A stretch of 64,000 nucleotides of DNA, taken from the NCBI GenBank assembly GCA_947085255.1, contig CAMTVQ010000001.1, positions 186,001 through 250,000 on the forward strand, written 5' to 3'. This document shows, piece after piece, positions 18,587 to 27,077 of the stretch. This DNA is from CAMTVQ01 sp947085255. Its GTDB lineage: Bacteria; Bacteroidota; Bacteroidia; Sphingobacteriales; Sphingobacteriaceae. The notes below the pieces were generated by a model. It saw only the letters and a list, made by a program, of their open reading frames with translations, was not told the DNA's origin and searched no databases. Each line of letters begins with the position of its first letter. Position 1 is the first letter of the stretch. The position numbers and the translations under genes are program-made.

Positions 18587-19362
18587 CTAAATTCTATAAT
18601 AATGCTCTCGCCAACATTAAGCCCTAATAAACCACCAGCTTTACCTTTGTTAATGGCAATTTCGAGGTAATTGCTGCTGCCTACAATACACAAACGTTCG
18701 CCTTCGGGTACGGCGTTGTAATGTGCCGATATTTCGCTAATACTTTCTTTGCTTCTAAACACAATATCAAATTTGCGCCCACGCCGCACTTCATCAAATA
18801 GCTTTTTGCTGATATTAGTAATTACATTTTGGAAGGAGTCGATATACACCACACTGCCTCTAATTATATTTTCTTGTACTACGGGCTGTAAAATACCCCT
18901 ACGTTGCATATCGTCCATTTTACTACCCAGCACACTTAAAGCAGCTCCGTCAGCCAATAAAGCCGCTGCCTGAATAAATACATCGGCCATCGGAAAATGA
19001 GCAACAGTAGTTTCGGGTTTAATGTAATCGAGATTTACTATTTCATCGGGGTAAAAATCAAATACCAAAGAGAATAATCCGTTATCAGGACCAATAAAAT
19101 AATGCCCCTCGCATTTAAAGGCAATATACGTTGGCTGCTGTTGGTAACCCGTATCAATACTTACTAAATGAATAGTGCCTTCTGGAAAATGTTTAAAACT
19201 GTTTCGTAAAATAAAAGCACCTTGTAGTATATTAAAAGAAGGAATTTGATGGGAGATATCTACAATTTGTGCATCGGGCATTTTGCGCAAAATGCTTCCT
19301 TTAACAGCCGCCAGATAAAAATCCTTGAAGCCTAAATCTGTTGTTAAAGTTAATATTGCCAT
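18583..19362 (-). CDS. SAM hydroxide adenosyltransferase (DUF62)
   Basis: 259 residues, SAM-hydrolysing branch of the chlorinase/fluorinase superfamily: cleaves S-adenosylmethionine with water to adenosine and methionine. Signatures: LTTDLGFKDFYLAAVKGSI at the N-terminus, HLVSIDTGY, and GPDNGLFSLVF. The long insertion loop of true fluorinases is not apparent. Divergent from phoH; followed with a 4-base overlap by the ABM gene. Confidence 0.87.
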   Translation of the reverse strand: MAILTLTTDLGFKDFYLAAVKGSILRKMPDAQIVDISHQIPSFNILQGAFILRNSFKHFPEGTIHLVSIDTGYQQQPTYIAFKCEGHYFIGPDNGLFSLVFDFYPDEIVNLDYIKPETTVAHFPMADVFIQAAALLADGAALSVLGSKMDDMQRRGILQPVVQENIIRGSVVYIDSFQNVITNISKKLFDEVRRGRKFDIVFRSKESISEISAHYNAVPEGERLCIVGSSNYLEIAINKGKAGGLLGLNVGESIIIEFR

Positions 19363-19446
19363 TCCTATTTTATTCCCTAATTTTACCTTGCAATTTTAGC
19401 GTAAATATTCAATTTTTATCCCATAAAAAACTAAAGCAACAATCGT

Positions 19447-20409
19447 TTGAACGAATTATCCATTTTTTTAGAAAACATCGCTCCACAAGTATTTTGGGGC
19501 GCGAACAATAATCACTTCGAAATTTTAAAGAAAGCTTTTCCAAAGCTAAAACTGGTAGCTCGTGGCGCCGAATTAAAGGCAATAGGAGAAGATCTTGAAC
19601 TTCAGTTGTTTGCTGATAAAATGAGAACGCTTATTGATCATTCAGAAAGAACTAATGCTGTTAACGAATCCGACTTTTTTAAGTTAGTAGGGGTAAAAGG
19701 AGAACAGGTATCTACAGATAAAACAACAACCGAAAGCACAGGTACTGGTGGCGATGCCATTGTTTTTGGACCCAATGGTAATATTGTAAAAGCCCGAACA
19801 GCCAACCAGCGCCGCATGGTAGAAAGTTCAGATAAAAACGATATCATTTTTGCTATTGGACCTGCTGGTACCGGAAAAACGTACACGGCTGTAGCTTTAG
19901 CCGTACGAGCGCTTAAAAACAAAGAGATAAAGCGTATCATTCTTACACGTCCAGCGGTAGAAGCAGGAGAAAACTTGGGGTTTTTACCAGGTGATTTAAA
20001 AGAAAAAATCGATCCATATTTACGTCCACTGTACGATGCCTTGGATGACATGATTCCACCGGATAAGCTAAAAACCTATTTAGAAAATCGTACGATAGAA
20101 ATTGCTCCATTAGCGTTTATGCGTGGTCGTACGCTCGATAATGCGTATGTGATATTGGATGAAGCCCAAAATGCTACCGATATGCAGTTAAAAATGTTTT
20201 TAACGCGCATGGGGCCTAGTGCTAAATTTATCGTTACAGGTGATGTTACCCAAATAGATTTACCCAAAAAGCAAATGTCGGGCTTGTTTACAGCACTCAA
20301 AATATTACCAGAAATACAAGGCATCGATATTATCTACCTTACTGGTGAAGATGTGGTGCGTCATAAGCTAGTACGCAAAATATTAGAAGCCTACGGAGAT
20401 AGTCAGTAA
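19447..20409 (+). CDS. PhoH-family ATPase
   Basis: 320-residue PhoH/YbeZ-type protein: KH-like N-terminal domain followed by a P-loop ATPase with GPAGTGKTYTAVA (about residue 138) and VILDEAQNAT. Members associate with RNA metabolism and ribosome maturation (YbeY/YbeZ). The only start giving the conserved N-terminus is TTG at 19447; no in-frame ATG occurs before the ATPase core apart from one at codon 59. Divergent from the DUF62 gene. Confidence 0.9.
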   Translation: MNELSIFLENIAPQVFWGANNNHFEILKKAFPKLKLVARGAELKAIGEDLELQLFADKMRTLIDHSERTNAVNESDFFKLVGVKGEQVSTDKTTTESTGTGGDAIVFGPNGNIVKARTANQRRMVESSDKNDIIFAIGPAGTGKTYTAVALAVRALKNKEIKRIILTRPAVEAGENLGFLPGDLKEKIDPYLRPLYDALDDMIPPDKLKTYLENRTIEIAPLAFMRGRTLDNAYVILDEAQNATDMQLKMFLTRMGPSAKFIVTGDVTQIDLPKKQMSGLFTALKILPEIQGIDIIYLTGEDVVRHKLVRKILEAYGDSQ

Positions 20410-20478
20410 TTTATATAGTCATCATAAGTCGTTAGTAACTTTTCAACTTTATAACCTTTCAACTCAATAATTCATATA

Positions 20479-21420
20479 GTGCCCATCACTCAAACTAATT
20501 TTCAGTTTCCTAAGCAAACCAATTTCTACCGCGGCAAAGTACGCGACGTGTACACTATTGCCGATAATTTATTGGTAATGGTTGCCAGCGATCGTATTTC
20601 GGCATTTGATGTAGTATTACCCGAAGCCATACCCTATAAAGGGCAAATACTCAACCAAATTGCTGCTAAAGCCTTGGCTGCTACGGCCGATATTGTACCT
20701 AATTGGGTAATAACCGTACCCGACGCCAGCGTAACAATTGGTAAAGCATGCGTACCCTTTGCAGTTGAAATGGTAATACGCGGCTATTTAGCTGGGCATG
20801 CTTGGCGCGAATACAAAGCGGGTAGGCGTACTGTTTGCGGGGTAACATTTCCCGAAGGTTTATATGAAAACGACCGTTTGCCGCAACCCATTATTACGCC
20901 AACAACTAAAGCACACGAAGGTCACGATGAAGATATTTCGCGTGATGAGATACTGAAAAAAGGAATTGTAACCGAAGCAGATTATGTGCAGTTAGAGAAA
21001 TATACGCAAGCTTTGTTTAAGCGTGGTACCGAATTGGCTGCCCAGCGCGGACTTATTTTGGTAGATACTAAGTATGAGTTCGGAAAAGTAGGAGACACTA
21101 TTTACTTAATAGACGAAATACATACGCCCGATTCTTCGCGGTATTTTTATGCCGAAGGCTACACTGAACGCCAGCAAAAAGGCGAAATGCAAAAGCAGCT
21201 TTCTAAAGAATTTGTACGCCAATGGTTGATAGAGAATGGGTTTCAAGGTAAGGATGGACAAAAAGTACCAGAAATGACCCCCAAAGTAGTTGCTGGAATT
21301 TCTGAACGCTATATAGAATTATACGAACAAGTAACGGGAGAAAAGTTCGAAAAAACTTCAGATGAAGAAATTTTGCACCGAGTAGAAACAAATATTCTGC
21401 AAGCATTGCAAAAGTTATAG
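20479..21420 (+). CDS. purC: SAICAR synthase (PurC)
   Basis: Joins CAIR and aspartate in purine synthesis. 313 residues starting at GTG 20479 (MPITQTNFQFP). Motifs: YRGKVRDVY (nucleotide binding), SDRISAFDV, LAGHAWREY, DTKYEFG and DEIHTPDSSRY. Single gene; the 69-base upstream gap contains short direct repeats (CTTTTCAACTTT, CCTTTCAACT) of unclear role. Confidence 0.96.
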   Translation: MPITQTNFQFPKQTNFYRGKVRDVYTIADNLLVMVASDRISAFDVVLPEAIPYKGQILNQIAAKALAATADIVPNWVITVPDASVTIGKACVPFAVEMVIRGYLAGHAWREYKAGRRTVCGVTFPEGLYENDRLPQPIITPTTKAHEGHDEDISRDEILKKGIVTEADYVQLEKYTQALFKRGTELAAQRGLILVDTKYEFGKVGDTIYLIDEIHTPDSSRYFYAEGYTERQQKGEMQKQLSKEFVRQWLIENGFQGKDGQKVPEMTPKVVAGISERYIELYEQVTGEKFEKTSDEEILHRVETNILQALQKL

Positions 21421-21456
21421 TACAAATGCGGATATTTGTTAAGTATATTTATACTC

Positions 21457-21474
21457 AGATGGTCGATTCCATCT
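21457..21474 (+). terminator. Hairpin after purC
   Basis: AGATGG and CCATCT form a 6-bp stem with a 6-base loop, followed by TTTAAAC. Weak terminator candidate for purC; it lies just upstream of the conserved leader element. Confidence 0.4.
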
Positions 21475-21486
21475 TTAAACGATAAA

Positions 21487-21555
21487 GTAAATGAAACAGT
21501 CATGCAATAAGCATGCGTAAATGGGATGAAAATACCCGTGGCTGTTCCATTTGAC
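21487..21555 (+). promoter_or_regulatory. Conserved structured leader, copy A (before STAS gene)
   Basis: A segment of about 69 nt highly similar to a segment in front of queA (copy B, 43464-43535 minus). A 20-base block beginning ATGAAACAGTC is identical in both. The ends pair: ATGAAACAGTC with GGCTGTTCCAT (here a U.G pair where copy B has U-A), extended by AAATG/CATTT. Inside are two small hairpins (CATGC/GCATG, and GGG/CCC around a TGAAAA loop), giving a three-way junction. It ends exactly 24 nt before the ATG at 21580, the same spacing as copy B. Confidence 0.65.
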
Positions 21556-21579
21556 AATTAAAAATTAAATTATAAGCAA

Positions 21580-21951
21580 ATGAAATTCTCAGTAGATAAA
21601 CACGAAAAATACGTACTCATTACCTTAAATGAGGAAAAATTAAATTCTATAATAGCACCTATGCTTAAGTCGGAGTTAATTTTAATTAATGCCGAGGGGA
21701 TCCGTAATATTATTGTCGATTTATCGGCCGTTAAATACTGCGATTCTTCGGGGTTAAGTTCTCTTTTAGTTGGTAATCGTTTATGCAAAGGGTCAGATGG
21801 TTCTTTCATTCTTACTGGCTTGCAACCTGCTGTAGATAAGCTTATTACTATTTCTCAATTACAAGAAGTACTTATCATTATACCAACCGTAGAGGAGTGT
21901 ATCGACTTGATATTTATGGAAGAAATAGAGAAAGAACTAAAAGGCAACTAA
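21580..21951 (+). CDS. STAS-domain protein (anti-sigma factor antagonist-like)
   Basis: 123 residues with the SpoIIAA/STAS fold: N-terminal strands, then IVDLSAVKYCDSSGLSSLL with the DSSG motif whose Ser is the usual phosphorylation site. The acidic C-terminal tail (EEIEKELKGN) extends the domain. Partner kinase or anti-sigma factor not in the window. It is preceded by the structured leader and followed 25 bases later by rnz, so the two genes may form a small operon. Confidence 0.85.
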   Translation: MKFSVDKHEKYVLITLNEEKLNSIIAPMLKSELILINAEGIRNIIVDLSAVKYCDSSGLSSLLVGNRLCKGSDGSFILTGLQPAVDKLITISQLQEVLIIIPTVEECIDLIFMEEIEKELKGN

Positions 21952-21976
21952 TTACACACGCTACCGTTTTTAGTGC

Positions 21977-22891
21977 ATGACTTTTGAACTGACCATTTTG
22001 GGCAGCAGTTCGGCCACTCCGGCCTTTAACCGCAACCCAAGTGCCCAACTATTAAATATCAACGAAAAATATTACTTAATTGATTGTGGAGAAGCCACTC
22101 AAAATCAATTAAATAGATTTAGGATACGTTCTCATCGTATCGACCATATTTTTATTACCCATTTACACGGCGATCATTATTTGGGGTTAATTGGACTACT
22201 TTCTTCTTTACATTTGGCAGGTAGAGAAAAACCATTAGATGTATTTGGTCCGCCTGAGTTACTCGAAATTATCAATATCCAACTCAAGTATTCTCAAACT
22301 ACTTTACGTTTCGAGTTGCTATTTCATGCTATCGATGCTACCCAATCAGCATTGATTTATGAAAATAACGACATTACGGTAAATACCATTATTCTCAATC
22401 ACCGCATACCCTGCACTGGATTTTTATTTACCGAAAAGCCACGCAAACGTAAGGTAAACATGGAAAAAGTAGCGGAGTATGGTATTCCAGCCGAATATAT
22501 TCCCTTATTAAAATTGGGTAATGATTATGAGGATGTGAAGCAACAACGTGTTATTTCGAATGCTGAACTTACTTCTAGTCCTATTCCTCCACGCAGTTTT
22601 GCGTATTGCTCGGATACCTTGTACAACGAAAGTTTTTTACATCAAATTAAGGGAGTAAGTATCCTATATCATGAGGCTACTTTTTTGCACGAATTGCTGC
22701 CCCGTGCCGAAGAAACCTTTCATACCACTGCCTTGCAAGCGGGACAATTAGCCCAAAAAGCAGAAGTAGGCAAGCTCATTATTGGGCATTTTTCGGCAAG
22801 GTATAAAGAATTAAATACGTTGTTAGAAGAGTCTAAAACAGCATTCGACAATAGTTACTTGGCGATAGAGGGGTTGCGGTTTACCGTGTAA
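21977..22891 (+). CDS. rnz: Ribonuclease Z
   Basis: tRNA 3'-end processing endonuclease of the metallo-beta-lactamase superfamily. 304 residues. GSSSATP at the N-terminus, the zinc motif THLHGDHYLGL (about residue 60), substrate-arm region with GFLFTEKPRKRKVN, CSDT, and the C-terminal His in IIGHFSARYK. Start ATG follows the STAS gene closely. Convergent with fadJ; the gap holds a paired palindromic repeat. Confidence 0.95.
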   Translation: MTFELTILGSSSATPAFNRNPSAQLLNINEKYYLIDCGEATQNQLNRFRIRSHRIDHIFITHLHGDHYLGLIGLLSSLHLAGREKPLDVFGPPELLEIINIQLKYSQTTLRFELLFHAIDATQSALIYENNDITVNTIILNHRIPCTGFLFTEKPRKRKVNMEKVAEYGIPAEYIPLLKLGNDYEDVKQQRVISNAELTSSPIPPRSFAYCSDTLYNESFLHQIKGVSILYHEATFLHELLPRAEETFHTTALQAGQLAQKAEVGKLIIGHFSARYKELNTLLEESKTAFDNSYLAIEGLRFTV

Positions 22892-22918
22892 CTATAGCTT
22901 CTTTAAGCTGCTAAAAAA

Positions 22919-22987
22919 AGATGCCGAAATAAATTCGGCATGACTAGACGAACTTGCTGAACGTCATGCCGAATTTATTTCGGCACC
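22919..22987. repeat. Paired palindromic repeat (REP/BIME-like), copy 1
   Basis: Two 24-base half-elements in inverted orientation, each itself palindromic: TGCCGAAATAAATTCGGCA and TGCCGAATTTATTTCGGCA, separated by an 18-base spacer, with GAC/GTC on the inner flanks. It fills the gap between the convergent ends of rnz and fadJ and can fold into a strong cruciform or long hairpin, so it may stop transcription from both sides. A related copy lies at 36066-36138. Confidence 0.8.
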
Positions 22988-22990
22988 TAG

Positions 22991-25126
22991 CTATACCATG
23001 TCATAAAACCGTTTTTCCGTTTTTGCCATTTCTACCAATAGTGGGCGTGGGGCAAATTTTGCACCAAAACGGGCACTGTATGTTTGCATCAGTTTCACAA
23101 CAGATTCAATACCAACCGTATCAATATAACGGAAAGGACCTCCTGTAAAAGGTAAAAACCCAATACCAAATACAGCAGCTAAATCGCCATCGGTTGGGTT
23201 GGCAATAATGCCTTCTTCTAAACACATTACCGCCTCATTAAGAAGCAATAAAATACTCCTATCACATATTTCTTCGGCAGAAAAGGATTTACGCGGCGCA
23301 TTGCCAAAAAAGGCATATACATCAGTATTTACACCACTTTTTTTACCGTTTTTACCCTCATATTTATAATAGCCTTTTTTGTTTTTCTTGCCCAAGTAAC
23401 CCGCTGCGTATAGTTTTAATAAACCCTCGCTAATCACCACTCCCTCACGTGCTTTGGCCACGGCAGTAATATCACTACCCATCACATGCGCACCAATATC
23501 TATCCCTACCTCATCCATTAAGGCAACAGGCCCTACAGGCATCCCTTTTTTCTTTATGGCACGGTCTATAGCATCTATTTCGGCACCTTCTTCAATCAGC
23601 AGCATTACCTCGTTAAGGTAAGGAGCCAAAATACGGTTGATATAAAAACCAGGGCAATCGTTTACCACCACGCAGGTTTTTCCTTGACGGGTTCCTAATT
23701 CGTAGCAAGTGGCTAAGGTTTCTTCACTGGTAAAAGGTGTTTTTACAATTTCGAGCAATTGCATTTTAGGTACCGGCGAAAAGTAATGCATACCAATTAC
23801 ATTTTCGGGCTTTTTGGCATGCTTTGCCATTTCTGTAAGCGAAAGCGAAGAAGTGTTGGATGCAAAAATAAAGCCTTCTTTACAGGTGTTTTCCAACTCA
23901 GTAATGATTTTTTTCTTTACCTCCATGTTTTCTACCACAGCCTCAATTACCAAATCTACTTTTTCAAAACCATCATAACCCAACATGCCACGCAGGCGTT
24001 CTATTGTATCTTCGGCTTCTACTTTAGTAATTTGTCTACGTCTTATTTTACTACTCAGCGATTTCCAAATTGTTTTCTTTGCTTCGGTAATCACCTCTTG
24101 CTTTAAATCTTTAAGCAATACATCTATATCGCTAGTAATGGATACCTCCGTAATACCTGCGCCCATAAATCCAGCACCCAATACGCCAAAACGTTCAATT
24201 TTGCATTCTTTCCCTTTCCAAGGGTTCTTCTTTTTATCGGTAAGTCCAAAAAAGAGTGCGCGTAAGGCTTTGCTTTCTGGTGATAGAATAAGGGCTTCAA
24301 ACTTTTCTACTTCGGCTGCTAATCCAGCAACTCTGCCTTGCTTGAGTCCAATTTCCACACAATTGATAATCTCAGGCACAGCAGGGTAATTGCCCTGCGT
24401 AAGTTTAGCCGTCATGCTACGTGCTTTGCTCAGTACAATATTTCTGCCGATAGAAGTATCGTCTAAAAAACGTTGAATAAGTGTTTTAGTGCGTTTTCGT
24501 TGTAGCGGACCATTGGCAATAATTTTTTTTACGAGGGTAGTAGCTGCGGTATGCAGTTTGTGTTTATTTACCAATTCATCAACCAAACCCATTTTTAATG
24601 CTTGACGGGCAAAAATATTTTTACCAGTAAGCATCATATCTAACGCCGCCTGTAATCCTACTAGTTGTGGAAGACGTTGTGTGCCACCAGCGCCTGGCAA
24701 TAAACCTAATTTCACTTCGGGTAACGCTAATTTTGTGCGTTTATCATCGCTGGCTACACGACCATGGCAAGCCAACGACATTTCTACTCCTAATCCATAA
24801 CAAGTGCCTGAAATGGCTGATACTACAGGCTTTTTGCTGTTTTCGAGGGCATTAAGCATTGCATGCCCTTTTTTGCTAATGGGTTGGAAATCGCCTGGCT
24901 TTTCGGCTTTAAAGGCATTAATATCTGCCCCAGCTATAAAATCAGGTCTTCCGCTTATCAAAACAACGCCCTTTACTTCCGGATTTTGATTGATTTGGGC
25001 AAATGTTTCTTCAAAAAATTGGGTCATCGCTGGTGATACCACATTTATCTTCTCGTTTTTGATAAGAATAGTAATGGTGGCAATGCCTTCGTGTATGTTT
25101 ATGGTAAAAAAATCTTCTCTAGTCAT
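22991..25126 (-). CDS. fadJ: Fatty acid oxidation multifunctional alpha subunit (enoyl-CoA hydratase / 3-hydroxyacyl-CoA dehydrogenase)
   Basis: 711 residues. N-terminal crotonase domain (about 1-190) with GADINAF, and GLLPGAGGTQRLP carrying the catalytic Glu/Gly segment equivalent; linker; NAD-binding GVLGAGFMGAGIT (about residue 315); C-terminal dehydrogenase domain with GMHYFSPVP and NDCPGFYINRI. It hydrates and then oxidises acyl-CoA intermediates and would work with the thiolase encoded just upstream (44-base gap). I use fadJ for the anaerobic/FadJ-like domain order, but FadB-like function is equally possible. Probably co-transcribed with fadI from the MarR-controlled promoter. Confidence 0.9.
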   Translation of the reverse strand: MTREDFFTINIHEGIATITILIKNEKINVVSPAMTQFFEETFAQINQNPEVKGVVLISGRPDFIAGADINAFKAEKPGDFQPISKKGHAMLNALENSKKPVVSAISGTCYGLGVEMSLACHGRVASDDKRTKLALPEVKLGLLPGAGGTQRLPQLVGLQAALDMMLTGKNIFARQALKMGLVDELVNKHKLHTAATTLVKKIIANGPLQRKRTKTLIQRFLDDTSIGRNIVLSKARSMTAKLTQGNYPAVPEIINCVEIGLKQGRVAGLAAEVEKFEALILSPESKALRALFFGLTDKKKNPWKGKECKIERFGVLGAGFMGAGITEVSITSDIDVLLKDLKQEVITEAKKTIWKSLSSKIRRRQITKVEAEDTIERLRGMLGYDGFEKVDLVIEAVVENMEVKKKIITELENTCKEGFIFASNTSSLSLTEMAKHAKKPENVIGMHYFSPVPKMQLLEIVKTPFTSEETLATCYELGTRQGKTCVVVNDCPGFYINRILAPYLNEVMLLIEEGAEIDAIDRAIKKKGMPVGPVALMDEVGIDIGAHVMGSDITAVAKAREGVVISEGLLKLYAAGYLGKKNKKGYYKYEGKNGKKSGVNTDVYAFFGNAPRKSFSAEEICDRSILLLLNEAVMCLEEGIIANPTDGDLAAVFGIGFLPFTGGPFRYIDTVGIESVVKLMQTYSARFGAKFAPRPLLVEMAKTEKRFYDMV

Positions 25127-25170
25127 AATAGTTTAGTAATTCATTGGGTTATCTGCATATCCGCACATTC

Positions 25171-26448
25171 TCACATCCTTTTAATCAACATAGCGTGTCC
25201 GTGTGCTCCAGCAGCACAAGCAGCCAGTATGGCGTAAGTTCCTTTTTCGTGATGCAAGCGGTTAGCAGCTGTATTAATCATACGTGCACCAGTAGCTCCA
25301 AATGGATGACCAATAGACAAGGAGCCGCCCCATAAATTCAGTTTATCCCAATTTACTTTGCCTACTGCTTTATCGCGACCTAATTTTTGCTGAGCAAAAT
25401 CATCAGAAGCTAAGGCATTAATATTAGCCAAAACCTGACCAGCAAATGCTTCGTGTATTTCCAATACATCTATATCCGCTAAGTTCATGTTTTGCTTTGC
25501 CAATAATTTACTAATAGCATATGCAGGACCCAGTAACAGTTCATCATCCAGTTGTTGACCTGTAAAACAGTAGTCAATAATTTCGGCCTTTGGGGTAAGT
25601 CCCAATTCTTTGGCTTTACTTTCGGTAGTAAGCAATACTGCAGCACCGCCATCGGTTAAGAAAGAAGAGTTGGCAGCAGTAAGCGTACCGTGCTTTTTAT
25701 CAAAAGCAGGGTTGAGTTTGGCTAATTTATCAATAGTAGAAACGCGTATACCGTTATCTTTTGTAATGGCTTTAAATGCAGGCGGCAAACTTACGGTAAC
25801 TACCTCTTTAGCTAAATGTCCGTCGTTCCAGGCTTTTTCTGCCAGTTGATGCGAGCGTAAAGCAAATGCATCCTGATCTTCACGACTTACCTTAAAGTTG
25901 GCGGCCAAAATATCGCAATCTTGCCCCATAGTACGACTGGTAATAAATTCCGCTACTTGTGGTCGCTCCGGAAAAAAATCACTGATACGTAACGAAAAAA
26001 TAAATTTTAGTTGGTCGCCAAACGTTTTTATTTTCTGCGCATTAAAGAGTTTTACACGCATTTTTTTACTAAATCCAATAGGAGTGTCCGAAAGGTTATC
26101 CACCCCTCCAGCAATTACTACGTGAGCTTGTCCAGTTTTAAGCTCGGCAACTGCAGTAGCAATGGCTCGGTTGGCCGATATACATGCCTGCGTAACGGTA
26201 TGGCAAGGGGTAGTAGCGGGTATTCCTGCTGTAATAGCTGCCTCACGAGCTACATTACTGGTTTTTACATTTGATACCACGGTACCCATAATTACACTGT
26301 CTACCTTTTCTGGCGAGAGCCCTGTTTTGGTAAGCAATCCCTTTATGGCAAACTGCCCCAATTGATACGACATTAAATTCATATAATCCGTTCCCGAACG
26401 CAGGAAAGGAGTACGACAACCGTCTATTAATACTATTTTTTCGCTCAT
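25171..26448 (-). CDS. fadI: Acetyl-CoA C-acyltransferase (3-ketoacyl-CoA thiolase)
   Basis: 425-residue thiolase, last step of beta-oxidation. Nucleophile Cys in VTQACISANRA (about residue 88), HEAFAGQ, GHPFGATGARM and the second catalytic Cys in AACAAGAHGHA. The length and the QACISANRA motif match FadI more than FadA. First gene of the fadI-fadJ pair; an operator-like palindrome and -7 box lie just upstream. Confidence 0.9.
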   Translation of the reverse strand: MSEKIVLIDGCRTPFLRSGTDYMNLMSYQLGQFAIKGLLTKTGLSPEKVDSVIMGTVVSNVKTSNVAREAAITAGIPATTPCHTVTQACISANRAIATAVAELKTGQAHVVIAGGVDNLSDTPIGFSKKMRVKLFNAQKIKTFGDQLKFIFSLRISDFFPERPQVAEFITSRTMGQDCDILAANFKVSREDQDAFALRSHQLAEKAWNDGHLAKEVVTVSLPPAFKAITKDNGIRVSTIDKLAKLNPAFDKKHGTLTAANSSFLTDGGAAVLLTTESKAKELGLTPKAEIIDYCFTGQQLDDELLLGPAYAISKLLAKQNMNLADIDVLEIHEAFAGQVLANINALASDDFAQQKLGRDKAVGKVNWDKLNLWGGSLSIGHPFGATGARMINTAANRLHHEKGTYAILAACAAGAHGHAMLIKRM

Positions 26449-26471
26449 GGCTAAATATACAATTAGTAACT

Positions 26472-26498
26472 CAAATGTATAAAATAAATGCGTGCATT
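26472..26498 (-). promoter_or_regulatory. fadI promoter with MarR-type operator
   Basis: On the minus strand a -7 box TACATTTG (26479-26472) lies 23 bases before the fadI ATG. Immediately upstream, at 26487-26498, is the perfect palindrome AATGCGTGCATT, placed in the spacer between the -7 and -33 positions. The same 12-bp core sits in the promoter of the acyl-CoA dehydrogenase gene (28882-28893). The MarR gene between them is the obvious candidate binder. Confidence 0.65.
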
Positions 26499-26559
26499 GG
26501 AAAGGGTAGTTTATTAGTAAATTAGTTATAATTCGTAACCTGTAATTTCGTAACTATTG

Positions 26560-26567
26560 TACATTTG
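26560..26567 (+). promoter_or_regulatory. -7 promoter box for the marR gene
   Basis: TACATTTG fits TAnnTTTG and ends only 3 bases before the ATG at 26571, so the transcript would start at or very near the start codon. The TTG inside this box is the alternative start codon of the open frame. Confidence 0.5.
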
Positions 26568-26570
26568 AAT

Positions 26571-27026
26571 ATGGATAGATTTGAGCAGATAGCCGAACAG
26601 GTAATTACCTATAAGCTGCGTACACGGTGGTTGGAAGTGGCTAAAATGTTTGGCGATATGGCAGAAGAACAGGATGGAACGCTGTCAATGGCGTTTGTTT
26701 TGTTGGCTATCAATGAAGAATACGGTACTCCGGTAACTAAAATAGCTCCACGCATGGGCATGGAACCCAATAGTTTGTCGCGCATACTCAAATCTATGGA
26801 AAAGAAGGGCTCCATTTATAAGCGGAAGGACAAAAAAGATAAACGTAAAGTATACATCTGCCTTACAGACTACGGCAAGCAAATGCGCGACTTATCCTTG
26901 GAGCGTTTTAGTGCTTTTGAAACACTGCTGCATGCGGAAATAGGGGAGGAAAAAGTGAAACTATTTTTTGAGGTGATGGATCGAATTCCTATTGTGGTGA
27001 GTGTGTTTAATGCGCAGCAAAAATAA
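26571..27026 (+). CDS. MarR-family transcriptional regulator, probable fatty acid degradation repressor
   Basis: 151 residues with the winged-helix MarR fold: helical N-terminus, TKIAPRMGMEPNSLSRILKSMEKKG (recognition helix), and a wing rich in Lys/Arg (YKRKDKKDKRKVY). ATG 26571 is preferred over a TTG two codons upstream that lies in the promoter box. It is encoded divergently from fadI and convergently with the acyl-CoA dehydrogenase gene, and a shared palindrome lies in front of both. Acyl-CoA or a related ligand is the likely inducer; this is inference from context. Confidence 0.85.
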   Translation: MDRFEQIAEQVITYKLRTRWLEVAKMFGDMAEEQDGTLSMAFVLLAINEEYGTPVTKIAPRMGMEPNSLSRILKSMEKKGSIYKRKDKKDKRKVYICLTDYGKQMRDLSLERFSAFETLLHAEIGEEKVKLFFEVMDRIPIVVSVFNAQQK

Positions 27027-27030
27027 ACCA

Positions 27031-27063
27031 AGTGTTCAGATGACTTTGAGTCATCCGAACACT
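27031..27063. terminator. Hairpin between convergent marR and acyl-CoA dehydrogenase genes
   Basis: A 15-bp stem (27031-27045 with 27049-27063) with a single mismatch and a TTG loop. No long U-tract on either side, but its position between two convergent stop codons (27026 and 27078) suggests a shared bidirectional terminator. Confidence 0.6.
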
Positions 27064-27077
27064 AATATGACAAAAAT

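Noticed and set aside
20410..20478. Direct repeats (TTTCAACTTT-like) before purC as a regulatory site
   Set aside because: Short AT-rich slippage-prone repeats with no symmetry or conserved spacing; not enough to call a feature.
21487..21555. Hammerhead ribozyme core (GAAAC adjacent to GTC) in the leader element
   Set aside because: The CTGATGA box in the required position and stem arrangement are missing in both copies.
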